A program made the translations under genes and the position numbers. 48,853 nt of DNA, taken from assembly GCA_023450745.1 (NCBI GenBank), contig JAEXGR010000047.1, forward strand, positions 1 to 48,853, written 5' to 3'. Positions 25,986 to 33,926 of this stretch are shown piece by piece. The notes beneath the pieces were generated by a model. It saw nothing but the letters and a program-made list of their open reading frames with translations, was not told the DNA's origin and did not search any database. This DNA is from Synergistota bacterium (GTDB lineage: Bacteria > Synergistota > Synergistia > Synergistales > Synergistaceae). Position 1 is the first letter of the stretch; every line of letters begins with the position of its first letter.

Positions 25986-26102
25986 ATGAAGTACACAAAG
26001 GAAAAACGAGCGCAAGGCCGCCCCCGCGCTATTAAAGGGCTTGGCGCGCCCGCGCCCGCGGCTTGCCGTTTGACAGCGAAAAATACCGGCGATATCATAT
26101 AG
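25986..26102 (+). pseudogene. Possible remnant of an insertion-sequence orfA start
   Basis: A 38-codon frame with an excellent ribosome site (AGGAGG, seven bases before ATG). It begins MKYTKEKR, which resembles the MKYTKEER start of IS3-group helix-turn-helix OrfA proteins, then loses all similarity. It may be the scar of an insertion element beside the repeats. Weak evidence. Confidence 0.25.
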
Positions 26103-26111
26103 AGGTTGTAT

Positions 26112-26783
26112 TTGAAAAGAGGTTACTTGAAATTGAATGTTCTGCTTTTGAAACGCTATCTGGTATTTATTCTCGGAGTCCTCGTCAACTCCTTTGGAAT
26201 CAGCTTCATCACCAAGGCCAGTCTGGGCACCTCGCCGATATCGAGCGTGCCCTATGTTTTCAGTCTGCGCTTTGCGCCGACGCTGGGCGAATTTTCCTTC
26301 CTTCTCAACAGCGTCTTCATCCTTTTGCAGCTTTTGCTGCTGCGCCGGGATTTTCAGCGGATTCAGCTGCTGCAAATCGCGGTGAATTTCGTCTTCAGCT
26401 GGTTTATCGATGCGAGCATGGTGCTGCTGGCTTCCTTTGCGCCGGCGAGCTACGCGGCGAAGCTCGCCTCGCTGGCGGCCGGCTGTGCCATTCTCGCCTT
26501 CGGCATCAGCCTGGAGGTCTACGCGAACGTCCTTATGGTGCCCGGAGAGGGCGCCGTCTACGCGATATCGAAGGTGCTGAATAAAGAGTTCGGCGTCGTC
26601 AAGGCGGGGTTCGACGTCACGCTGATGCTCACCGCGGTGACGCTCTCGCTGCTCTTTTTTCGCGGCCTGAACGGCATTAGGGAGGGAACGGTGATCTCCG
26701 CCTTCGCCGTGGGAATGATTGTGCGGCTCTATAACAAACGGCTCGGTTTTATCGGCAATTATCTGAATCCGCAGCGGCCGTGA
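26112..26783 (+). CDS. YczE/YitT-like integral membrane protein
   Basis: A membrane protein of about 223 residues with five predicted helices. The pattern VLVNSFGISFITKASLGTSPISSVPYVFS near residues 20-48, and a second GISLEVYANVLMVPGEGAVYAISK near 135, match the YczE/YyaS/DUF6198 group, whose function is unknown. No ATG is available: I choose TTG 26112, six bases behind GAGG; TTG codons at 26106, 26127 and 26133 are alternatives. It converges with the flavodoxin-ferredoxin gene 15 bases away. Transport or a membrane scaffold role are both possible. Confidence 0.82.
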   Translation: MKRGYLKLNVLLLKRYLVFILGVLVNSFGISFITKASLGTSPISSVPYVFSLRFAPTLGEFSFLLNSVFILLQLLLLRRDFQRIQLLQIAVNFVFSWFIDASMVLLASFAPASYAAKLASLAAGCAILAFGISLEVYANVLMVPGEGAVYAISKVLNKEFGVVKAGFDVTLMLTAVTLSLLFFRGLNGIREGTVISAFAVGMIVRLYNKRLGFIGNYLNPQRP

Positions 26784-26797
26784 CGCGGGGTCCGTCG

Positions 26798-27574
26798 CTA
26801 TTTGTCCGCGGTCTCCGTACCCGCGCGGTAACCCTCGTTATAGTAGCGTCTTTTGCCCGCCGTTCGCTTGCCGTACTCTATCGCCTCTTCCGGGCAGCCG
26901 CAGATGCAGGCCATGCAGTGTGTGCAGCGCTCTTTCCATGCGGGGCGTCCCTCTTTGATCTCGATACTGTTCAGCGGACAGAGCGCGGCGCATTTGCCGC
27001 AGCCGGTGCAGCGGTCGGTGGCGCGGAAGGGTTTGCTCTTCACCGCCAGCAGGTAGAAAAGGGGATTTATGAGGGCGCTTTTTAAGATATCGCAAAACGA
27101 CGGACGATAGCCGCTGATGTGCGCCTCCCTGCCGACGCTCTCGGCGAGCGCGAATATCTGCGGCGTCGTCGCGCGGATGATCCTCTCGGAGGTCTCTTTG
27201 TCGGGCGCGCCCATGAGCGCCACGTAGTTCTCCGGCATATCGACGGCGGCGAATCCCATGAACTCAAGCCCCTTTGCGTCGCAGAGCTTTTTCGCGTAAT
27301 GTACGGCGTTGCCCGCCTCGGAGGCGCAGGTGACGACGAAATAAGCCTTTTTACAGCCCTCGAAGGAGGCCGCGCGGAGAAACTTGCCGACGACGCGCGG
27401 AATGCGCCACGCGTATATCGGAGCGACAAATACGAGCGGCCGTTCAGACCGTATCGCCTCCGCGGCGCCGTTTTTCATAAGGCCGTTTATCGAGATGATT
27501 TCGTCGTTTGTGACGGACTGAATCACCTGTGCCGCGTAGCGGCTGTTTCCCGTTCCGCTGAAATATAAAATCAT
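26798..27574 (-). CDS. EFR1-type flavodoxin/ferredoxin protein
   Basis: A 258-residue cytosolic electron carrier. The N-terminal flavodoxin-like domain opens with MILYFSGTGNSRYAA (FMN phosphate loop), followed by VFVAPIYAWRIPRVV. The C-terminal ferredoxin domain has two [4Fe-4S] motifs, CTGCGKCAALCP near 196 and CTHCMACICGCP near 225. This fusion is the EFR1 family, common in gut anaerobes and of unknown specific role. Start is ATG 27574 with AAGGAG eight bases upstream; the longer frame to 27625 has no support. No operon partner. Confidence 0.92.
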   Translation of the reverse strand: MILYFSGTGNSRYAAQVIQSVTNDEIISINGLMKNGAAEAIRSERPLVFVAPIYAWRIPRVVGKFLRAASFEGCKKAYFVVTCASEAGNAVHYAKKLCDAKGLEFMGFAAVDMPENYVALMGAPDKETSERIIRATTPQIFALAESVGREAHISGYRPSFCDILKSALINPLFYLLAVKSKPFRATDRCTGCGKCAALCPLNSIEIKEGRPAWKERCTHCMACICGCPEEAIEYGKRTAGKRRYYNEGYRAGTETADK

Positions 27575-27750
27575 TCGTTTATTCTCCTTTATGTCAGGCC
27601 TCCATGATACTGACGGAACGTCCAAAACGCAAGGGGAAAAGCAAAGATCGCGGAGCGAACGCGCCGGGCCTGGGACGCGCGCCGCGCGCGTCTTTTGCCC
27701 CTGATGAAGAAAGACGGTCTCATACGCGCCCGCCAGGCCGCTTTAAAATA

Positions 27751-27782
27751 TAAAAAATGCCGGTGCAAAACCGCACCGGCAC
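27751..27782 (-). terminator. Intrinsic terminator of tRNA-Ala
   Basis: On the minus strand, an 8-base-pair stem (27773-27780 with 27759-27766), a 6-base loop and a run of six T follow the tRNA. Confidence 0.85.
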
Positions 27783-27794
27783 GATCGTTTTTAA

Positions 27795-27870
<76 letters not shown>

Positions 27871-28097
27871 AAAAGACAAAAGGAATTATACTGACTTACG
27901 GCGGAGTTGTCAAGAAAAACTTTTTGCTGCTGTTGTTCTGCGATAATGTCACCCCATAAGCGGTCTGAGGTAATGCCGCCCTGAGCCTCGTGGCGATGAC
28001 AGGCGAAGAATTTGCGCGCGGCGAGGCTGCCGGTTGGGCGGCGGCGGGGAGGATTTCAATCCCCGCCGCCGCTTTTTGCCTGCTGTGCCGGCGCTTT

Positions 28098-29603
28098 TTA
28101 TTTGACCGCCGTTTTCGCGGGGGCGTCCGGTTTTTTCTGCCAGCTGAAGGGCTCGAAGGAGTCCGCGCCCTCGGCGGTCTTCCAGCTCTCTTTGCGGGAG
28201 TGGTAGATGAGGAGGGGCACGCCGACCGCCAGCAGGTTGCCGGCGATGAGCAGGCCGATCCATTCAGTCGGGCTGCCGACCGGTATCTGTCCGGGCGGTA
28301 TGAAGCCGACGAGGAAGGCCGCAAAGGCGCTCACGAGCCCCACGCCGCCGACGAGCCACATCCCGAGCTCACCGCCGGGCACCTTGAAGGGGCGCGGCGT
28401 GTTCGGCTCTTTGAGGCGCAGCTTCAGGAAGGCCGCGAACATCAGCATGTACATGATGAGGTACATGGTGACGGTGAGGGCGGAGAGTATCTGGTAGGCC
28501 GCCTGCACCGAGGGGAGCAGGACGAAGATGACGGATAGTATGGTGACGATCGCCGACTGGAAGAGGAGGATGTTCACCTGCACTCCGTGCTTGTTCGTCT
28601 TCTGAAGGATGAGCGGCAGATATCCGGCCTTGCCGACGGCGAGGATACCCTTGCTCGGCCCGGCGATCCAGGTGTTGACTCCCGCGAAGACGCCGAGGGC
28701 GAGGCAGATCGCGACGACCGGCGACAGCCACTCGAGGCCGAAGGTGCGGAAGAGGTTGCGGTAGGCGACGAGCAGGCTCTGCGTCAGGTTGATGTCCTTC
28801 TGGGGGATGACGAAGCCGATCGCCAGCGTTCCAAAGACGAAGATCGCTACCGTGATGGCCGCGGAGATGAGTATCGCGAGCGGATAGTTTCTCTGCGGGT
28901 TGTCAACCTCGTTGACGTGCACCGCCGAGACCTCCATTCCCGCGTAGAAGAGGAAGATGCTCACCGCGAGCGAAAGGTTGCTGAAGTCGCCCAGGTCGGG
29001 GATGAGGTCGCTCGCGTGGAGCGGCATGTATATCGTATGCCCGGTCGCATAGTAAAGGATGCCGAGGACGATGAGGACCGCGGCGGGGATTACCGTGCCG
29101 ATGAGCGTCCCCCATTTGCTTATCGCGCCCGAGAGGGACATTCCCCGGAAGTTCATCAGCGTCGAGCCCCAATAGAATACGAGGACGATCGCCAGGGTGT
29201 ACATCTTATTTGCCGCGAGGGCGGAATCCGAGCTGGGGTCCGCGCCGATGTAGGCCACGGAGACCGCGGCGAAGGTCAGGACTGTCGGGAACCATATCGT
29301 GTTCTGCATCCACTGAAGGAAAATAGCAACAAAGCCGAGCCTTCCTCCGAATGCCTCGCCGACCCACCTGAAGACGCCGCCCTTCTGCGGCCACGCCGTC
29401 GCCATTTCCGCCGCGGCGAGCGCCACGGGGATCAGGAAGAATACCGCCGCGAAGATGTAATAGAATACCGACGAGAGGCCATATTCCGCCTCTGCCGGCA
29501 GGCCGCGCAGGCTGACGATCGCGGCGACGTTCATCATCGCCAGCGTAAAGACGCCGATCGTGCCGCTTTTTGTGCCGGATGCGGGTTTGTTTTCAGCACT
29601 CAT
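28098..29603 (-). CDS. gadC: Glutamate:GABA antiporter, APC family
   Basis: A 501-residue inner-membrane transporter with about 12 helices that exchanges external glutamate for internal GABA, working with the decarboxylase just upstream. Family features: TLAMMNVAAIVSLRGLPAEAEYGL at the start, EMATAWPQKGGVFRWVGEAFG near 66, and NEVDNPQRNYPLA near 233. The C-terminal tail after the last helix is polar, as in GadC, where it acts as a pH-dependent plug. AAAGGAG lies nine bases before ATG. A hairpin (29639-29681) separates it from gadB, so relative expression may be tuned. Substrate is inferred from the gadB context. Confidence 0.9.
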   Translation of the reverse strand: MSAENKPASGTKSGTIGVFTLAMMNVAAIVSLRGLPAEAEYGLSSVFYYIFAAVFFLIPVALAAAEMATAWPQKGGVFRWVGEAFGGRLGFVAIFLQWMQNTIWFPTVLTFAAVSVAYIGADPSSDSALAANKMYTLAIVLVFYWGSTLMNFRGMSLSGAISKWGTLIGTVIPAAVLIVLGILYYATGHTIYMPLHASDLIPDLGDFSNLSLAVSIFLFYAGMEVSAVHVNEVDNPQRNYPLAILISAAITVAIFVFGTLAIGFVIPQKDINLTQSLLVAYRNLFRTFGLEWLSPVVAICLALGVFAGVNTWIAGPSKGILAVGKAGYLPLILQKTNKHGVQVNILLFQSAIVTILSVIFVLLPSVQAAYQILSALTVTMYLIMYMLMFAAFLKLRLKEPNTPRPFKVPGGELGMWLVGGVGLVSAFAAFLVGFIPPGQIPVGSPTEWIGLLIAGNLLAVGVPLLIYHSRKESWKTAEGADSFEPFSWQKKPDAPAKTAVK

Positions 29604-29638
29604 GATTTCTTTCTCCTTTCAAATGTTTTTTCGAATAG

Positions 29639-29681
29639 ACATTCCGAAAGGGCCGGACTGCTCCGGCCTCTCTCGGAATGT
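29639..29681 (-). promoter_or_regulatory. Hairpin between gadB and gadC
   Basis: A 9-base-pair outer stem (29639-29647 with 29673-29681) encloses a second GGCCGGA/TCCGGCC stem. With no T run behind it, it is more likely an RNA processing or stability element than a full terminator. Confidence 0.5.
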
Positions 29682-29703
29682 ACGGTAATCTGCCGGTATT
29701 TGT

Positions 29704-31095
29704 TTACGAATGTTTAAAGTTTCCGGTCTCCGCTTCCGTAAGGGGCTTCGTGACGGGGTGGTTCTTAAAATATTCAAGCGCCCTCTTCATATCTTCGATA
29801 AGCAGGGAGGCCATGTCGAGGTTGAAGCCCTTCCTGACGAGGATACGCTGGACGACGACGTTCTGCGCGTCCGCGGGGAGCGAATAGGCGGGAACCTGCC
29901 AGCCTCTGGAGCGCAGCTTGTCGGCGAGGTCGTAGAGCGAGAAGCCGGCCTTGACGTCGCAACGGAACTTCCAGGTGCATCCGGGGACGCCGCCGTTTCC
30001 GTCGTAGACCATCTCGAAGATGCCGAACTTCATGATTTCGCTCGCGAGGAACTGGCCGGTTTCGGCGCACTCTTCCTGAATCTTGGTGTAGCCCTCTTTG
30101 CCGAGGCGGATGAAGTTGTAGTACTGGCTCACGATCTGTCCCGCGGGGCGTGAGAAGTTGAGCGCGAAGGTCGGCATGTTGCCGCCGAGGTAGTTGACAT
30201 AGAAGATAAGCTCTTCGGGAAGGTCAGACGCCTCTCTCCACATTACCCAGCCCACACCGAGGGGGGACAGGCCAAATTTATGCCCGGAGGCGTTGATCGA
30301 CTTTACGCGTTTGATGCGGAAGTCCCAAACGAGGTCGCGATGGATGAAGGGGGCGAGGAAGCCGCCGCTTGCGCCGTCAACGTGAATGGGGATATCAAGC
30401 CCGGTCTCTTTCTGGAGCTTGTCGAGCGCCTCCGCTATCTGCTTGACCGGCTCGTACTGGAGCGTGAAGGTCAGCCCGAGCGTGGGGACGACGCAGATGG
30501 TGTTTTCGTCGACGTACTTGACGACCTCTTCCGGCGTAATGCAGTATTTGCCGGGCTTCATCGGAATCTGCCGGTGTTCGACATCCCAGTAGCGGGCGAA
30601 CTTGTCCCAGCAGATCTGTACCGCGCCGGTGACGATGTTCGGTTTGTCGGTGGGTTTTCCCTCCGCCTTGCGCTTCTTGCGCCAGCGCCAGAGCGCCGCG
30701 AGTCCGCCGAGCATCGCCGCCTCTGAGGAGCCGGTCGTCGAGGTGCCGAGCGTGTTGGCCTCCTCCGGCGAGTTCCAGAGGTTGCCGAGCATGCGGACGC
30801 AGCGCGCCTCGAGCTCCGCGGTCTGCGGATACTCGTCTTTGTCGATCATGTTCTTGTCGATGCATTCGTCCATGATTTTGTGGGTCTCGTCGTCGAGCCA
30901 TGTCTGGCAGAAGGTCGCCAGGTTCTGCGAGGCGTTGCCGTCGAGGACGAGCTCGTTGTGGATGGCCTGGTAGGCCTCTTGCGGGTCCATTTCTGATTCC
31001 GGAAACGTGTTCTTGGGCAGCAGATTGGCCATTGCCGCCGAGCCGAATGTGGGGTCTATCCCTCTGTGTTCGTATTCCTTCTGGTAAAGTGACAT
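29704..31095 (-). CDS. gadB: Glutamate decarboxylase
   Basis: Pyridoxal-phosphate enzyme that converts glutamate to GABA and CO2, using up a cytoplasmic proton. The 463 residues match GadA/GadB in length. Key motifs: GTSTTGSSEAAML (cofactor phosphate), HVDGASGGFLAPF near 238-250, and SINASGHKFG with the cofactor Lys at 273. The C-terminus ends with a His (FKHS), reminiscent of the E. coli form where a C-terminal His closes the active site at neutral pH. AGGAGG lies nine bases before ATG. gadB is followed by gadC on the same strand and is divergent from aspartate decarboxylase. Role: acid tolerance and proton-motive energy; the second is inference. Confidence 0.96.
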   Translation of the reverse strand: MSLYQKEYEHRGIDPTFGSAAMANLLPKNTFPESEMDPQEAYQAIHNELVLDGNASQNLATFCQTWLDDETHKIMDECIDKNMIDKDEYPQTAELEARCVRMLGNLWNSPEEANTLGTSTTGSSEAAMLGGLAALWRWRKKRKAEGKPTDKPNIVTGAVQICWDKFARYWDVEHRQIPMKPGKYCITPEEVVKYVDENTICVVPTLGLTFTLQYEPVKQIAEALDKLQKETGLDIPIHVDGASGGFLAPFIHRDLVWDFRIKRVKSINASGHKFGLSPLGVGWVMWREASDLPEELIFYVNYLGGNMPTFALNFSRPAGQIVSQYYNFIRLGKEGYTKIQEECAETGQFLASEIMKFGIFEMVYDGNGGVPGCTWKFRCDVKAGFSLYDLADKLRSRGWQVPAYSLPADAQNVVVQRILVRKGFNLDMASLLIEDMKRALEYFKNHPVTKPLTEAETGNFKHS

Positions 31096-31378
31096 TCTAA
31101 AATTCCTCCTGTTAAATTTCCGTCCTGTCTAACTTATGCGGATGCCGCGCGTTGAATTTTTTATTTCTTCGCCGCTTCGCACCGTATGCCTCGAGTATAG
31201 GCCGAAGACCTTTTTCGCGAAAAATAGTTTTTGCCGAAAGTCTTCTAGGCAAAAAGCATGTAATGGTTATGCGTAATTAAACATATATAAATTCCTAAAA
31301 AAGATTAGTATTAATATTGTAGTAGCGTTTTTACTTAATTTAATAAAGAAAAATATCTGACTTAAAGGAGCGTCCCCA
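31096..31378. promoter_or_regulatory. Divergent control region of gadB and aspartate decarboxylase
   Basis: An AT-rich 283-base region with both start sites pointing outward. It contains a perfect 14-base palindrome, TTTTTCGCGAAAAA (31211-31224), that could be an operator. I could not place -35/-10 boxes with confidence on either strand. Confidence 0.45.
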
Positions 31379-33004
31379 ATGGATATGCCGACAAGAAAAC
31401 AGGAAAAAACATACGAAAAACTCAGCCCTTTCGAGGTGAAGAACGTCCTCGTCGATATGGCTTCGAAACATGCCCGCGCGGGCTCCTCCGCGATGCTCAA
31501 CGCCGGGCGCGGCAATCCGAACTGGATAGCGACCGAGCCCCGCGAGGCGTTCTTTACACTGGGGCGTTTCGCGATCTCGGAGAGCCGCCGCGTCTGGGAC
31601 GACGGCATTCTGGCGGGACTGCCGGAGAAGGAGGGGATGGGCGCGCGTTTTGCGGGCTGGCTGGAGGTCAACTCGATGATGCCCGGCGCGGATTGTCTGC
31701 GGCGTTCCTTCCAGTTTGGGGTGAACACGCTGGGCTTTGACGCCGACGAATGGGCCTATGAGCTCTGCGACGGCGTCCTCGGCGACCATTACCCGACGCC
31801 GGACCGGATGCTGCCCTGCTGCGAGAGCGTGGTGCGCGAGTATATTATAAAAGAGCTTGAACAGGGAGACACGCTGAACCAGGAATTCGACCTCTTCGCG
31901 ACGGAGGGGGCGACGGCGGCGATGGTCTACATCTTCCGCTCGCTGCTCAATAACGGCCTGCTGAAGCAGGGGGATACCATCGCGCTCGGCACGCCGATCT
32001 TTACCCCCTATATAGAGATGCCCGGCCTGCCGTGGTACTCGTTCAATACCGTACAGGTCTATGCCGGCGGCTCCGAGCTGGTGGACGGCGAGGAGCGCCA
32101 CTCGTGGCAGTACGCGGATGAAGAGCTTGAAAAACTGGCCGACCCGAAGGTGAAGGTGTTTTTCATCGTCAACCCGAGCAATCCCGGCTCCGTCGAGATC
32201 TCGCCCGAGACGGCGCAGAAGATAAAAAGCGTCGTCGAGACGAAAAATCCGCGGCTGATGATCGTCTCCGACGACGTCTATTCCAGCTTTGCCGACAACT
32301 ACCGTTCTCTCTTCGACACGATCCCCTACAACACCATCTGCTCCTATTCGTTCTCGAAATACTTCGGCTGCACGGGCTGGCGGCTCGGCGTCGTCGGCGT
32401 CCACCGCAAAAACGTCTTTGACGACATGATCGCGGCGATGCCGGCGGCGCAGAGGATAAAAATATCGAAGCTCTACGCGGCGCTTGCCGTCGACCCCGCG
32501 AAGATCAAGTTCATCGACCGCATGGTCGCCGACAGCCGCGATATCGCGCTGAACCACACGGCGGGGCTCTCCGTGCCGCAGCAGGTTCAGATGGCGCTCT
32601 TCTCCGTCTATTCGCTGATCGATAAGACGAACGCCTACAACCGGTTGACGAAGGACATCGTCCGCCGCCGTTATCAGGACTTCTGGGGCGGCCTTAAATG
32701 GCCGCGGCCGCTCTCTCCGAACAGCTCGGCCTACTATCAGCTGCTTGACGTTTCGCTCTGGGCGAAGGAGAAATACGGCTATGGATTTGCGGAGTGGCTT
32801 AAGAAAAACTTTGAGCCGATAGACATCCTCTTTCGCCTCGCGGAGAATCCGAACGTGGTGCTGCTCCCCGGCGAGGGCTTCGACGCCCCCGGCTGGTCCG
32901 TGCGGGTGTCGCTGGCAAACCTGCCCGATCACGCGTACCGTGAGATCGGCCGCGACCTCGTGGCGATCCTCGACGAGTATTATTCGCAGTATAAGAAGGC
33001 GTAG
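31379..33004 (+). CDS. aspD: Aspartate 4-decarboxylase (bifunctional aspartate aminotransferase)
   Basis: A 541-residue fold-type I PLP enzyme that removes the beta-carboxyl of aspartate to give alanine and CO2, with side aminotransferase activity. It is longer than ordinary aminotransferases and has the AspD pattern: an N-terminal extension with LNAGRGNPNW, GVLGDHYPTPDRMLPCCE, FATEGATAAMVYIF, FFIVNPSNPGS, VSDDVYSSF, and SYSFSKYFGCTGWRLG with cofactor Lys 327. AAAGGAG lies eight bases before ATG. The usual partner, the aspartate:alanine antiporter AspT, is not in the window. It is divergent from gadB-gadC, so the two decarboxylation systems may share control. Confidence 0.94.
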   Translation: MDMPTRKQEKTYEKLSPFEVKNVLVDMASKHARAGSSAMLNAGRGNPNWIATEPREAFFTLGRFAISESRRVWDDGILAGLPEKEGMGARFAGWLEVNSMMPGADCLRRSFQFGVNTLGFDADEWAYELCDGVLGDHYPTPDRMLPCCESVVREYIIKELEQGDTLNQEFDLFATEGATAAMVYIFRSLLNNGLLKQGDTIALGTPIFTPYIEMPGLPWYSFNTVQVYAGGSELVDGEERHSWQYADEELEKLADPKVKVFFIVNPSNPGSVEISPETAQKIKSVVETKNPRLMIVSDDVYSSFADNYRSLFDTIPYNTICSYSFSKYFGCTGWRLGVVGVHRKNVFDDMIAAMPAAQRIKISKLYAALAVDPAKIKFIDRMVADSRDIALNHTAGLSVPQQVQMALFSVYSLIDKTNAYNRLTKDIVRRRYQDFWGGLKWPRPLSPNSSAYYQLLDVSLWAKEKYGYGFAEWLKKNFEPIDILFRLAENPNVVLLPGEGFDAPGWSVRVSLANLPDHAYREIGRDLVAILDEYYSQYKKA

Positions 33005-33103
33005 CCTCTTTGCCGGCGTCTGCGGGCCGATAGCCGGCAGGACAGTCCCCGCGCGCGTTCGCGGGGGCTGTCTTTCCCTGTTTGGGAGCCTTGCGCGCGC
33101 GGC

Positions 33104-33134
33104 ATAAAAAAACCGGCCTCCCGAAGGAGGCCGG
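33104..33134 (-). terminator. Intrinsic terminator of the cytidylate-kinase-like gene
   Basis: On the minus strand a 9-base-pair stem with a TTCG tetraloop (33113-33134) is followed by seven T. It may also help end aspD transcripts from the other side. Confidence 0.85.
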
Positions 33135-33156
33135 CGGGGCCGATAGCCGGTAAAGA

Positions 33157-33765
33157 TTATTTGGCGTGCTCCAGATAGGCCAGAATGGTCTCGACCGCGC
33201 CGTCGATACCGGCTTTGTCGGTGTTGACGCAGAGGTCGTAGTCCTCCATCCTGCCCCACTTGCGGTCGGCGTAGAACTCGTAATATTTCGCGCGCTTCTT
33301 GTCGACGTCGATGATACGCTTTTTGATCTCTTCCCGCGTGAAATCAAGCCCCGTGGGGACCATCGACATCTTCCTCTTGATGCGTTCGTCAAGGCTTCCG
33401 TAGATGAAGCAGTTGACGGGATTCATATTGCGGAGGATATAATCGGCGCAGCGTCCCACGACGACGCAGGCGCCGCGTTCGGCGAGGCTTCTGATCAGTT
33501 TTGACTGTCCCTTGTAGATAAGGTCGGAGGGCAGGTCCTGATAGAATACGGGCATCGCGAACCCCGGCATGATCGGGCACATCGGCGGAGAACATTTCTC
33601 TTCATTTGCCTCAATAAAGTCTACGTCATACTTGCCATCCTTGGCGAGAAGATCGACGAGCTCTTTATCATAGAACTTGATGCCAAGCCTTCGGGCCAGC
33701 CTCATGCCGACCTCGTGCCCGCCGCTGCCAAACTGCCTGCTGATAGTGATTAGCCGCTTATCCAT
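33157..33765 (-). CDS. Cytidylate kinase-like family protein
   Basis: A 202-residue P-loop protein of the cytidylate-kinase-2 group. It starts MDKRLITISRQFGSGGHEVG, where GSGGHEVG is the variant phosphate loop of this group, followed by the RLGIKFYDKELV segment. Later come VVVGRCADYIL and RIIDVDKKRAKYYEFY with WGRMEDYDLCVNT. Members are widespread in anaerobes; their true substrate is not established and many are annotated only as cytidylate kinase-like. It has its own terminator and is not close to the canonical cmk neighbours. Nucleotide kinase activity is a family inference. Confidence 0.87.
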   Translation of the reverse strand: MDKRLITISRQFGSGGHEVGMRLARRLGIKFYDKELVDLLAKDGKYDVDFIEANEEKCSPPMCPIMPGFAMPVFYQDLPSDLIYKGQSKLIRSLAERGACVVVGRCADYILRNMNPVNCFIYGSLDERIKRKMSMVPTGLDFTREEIKKRIIDVDKKRAKYYEFYADRKWGRMEDYDLCVNTDKAGIDGAVETILAYLEHAK

Positions 33766-33926
33766 ATCCTCACGTCCCTTCGTGCTCTTTTCTATTATTA
33801 TACCTTTAATTTATAGAAGAGGGGAATGTTTACGGCCTGATAAAAAATTTTTTTAAAAATTGCGGCCCGGCAGGATTCTTATCAGCTCCGGCGCGGGCTG
33901 TACTCCCAAGTCTTCGCGGGCCTCTT

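Noticed and set aside
31340..33259. 639-codon frame opposite aspD
   Set aside because: A long antisense frame caused by high GC in third positions; no motifs, and aspD is certain.
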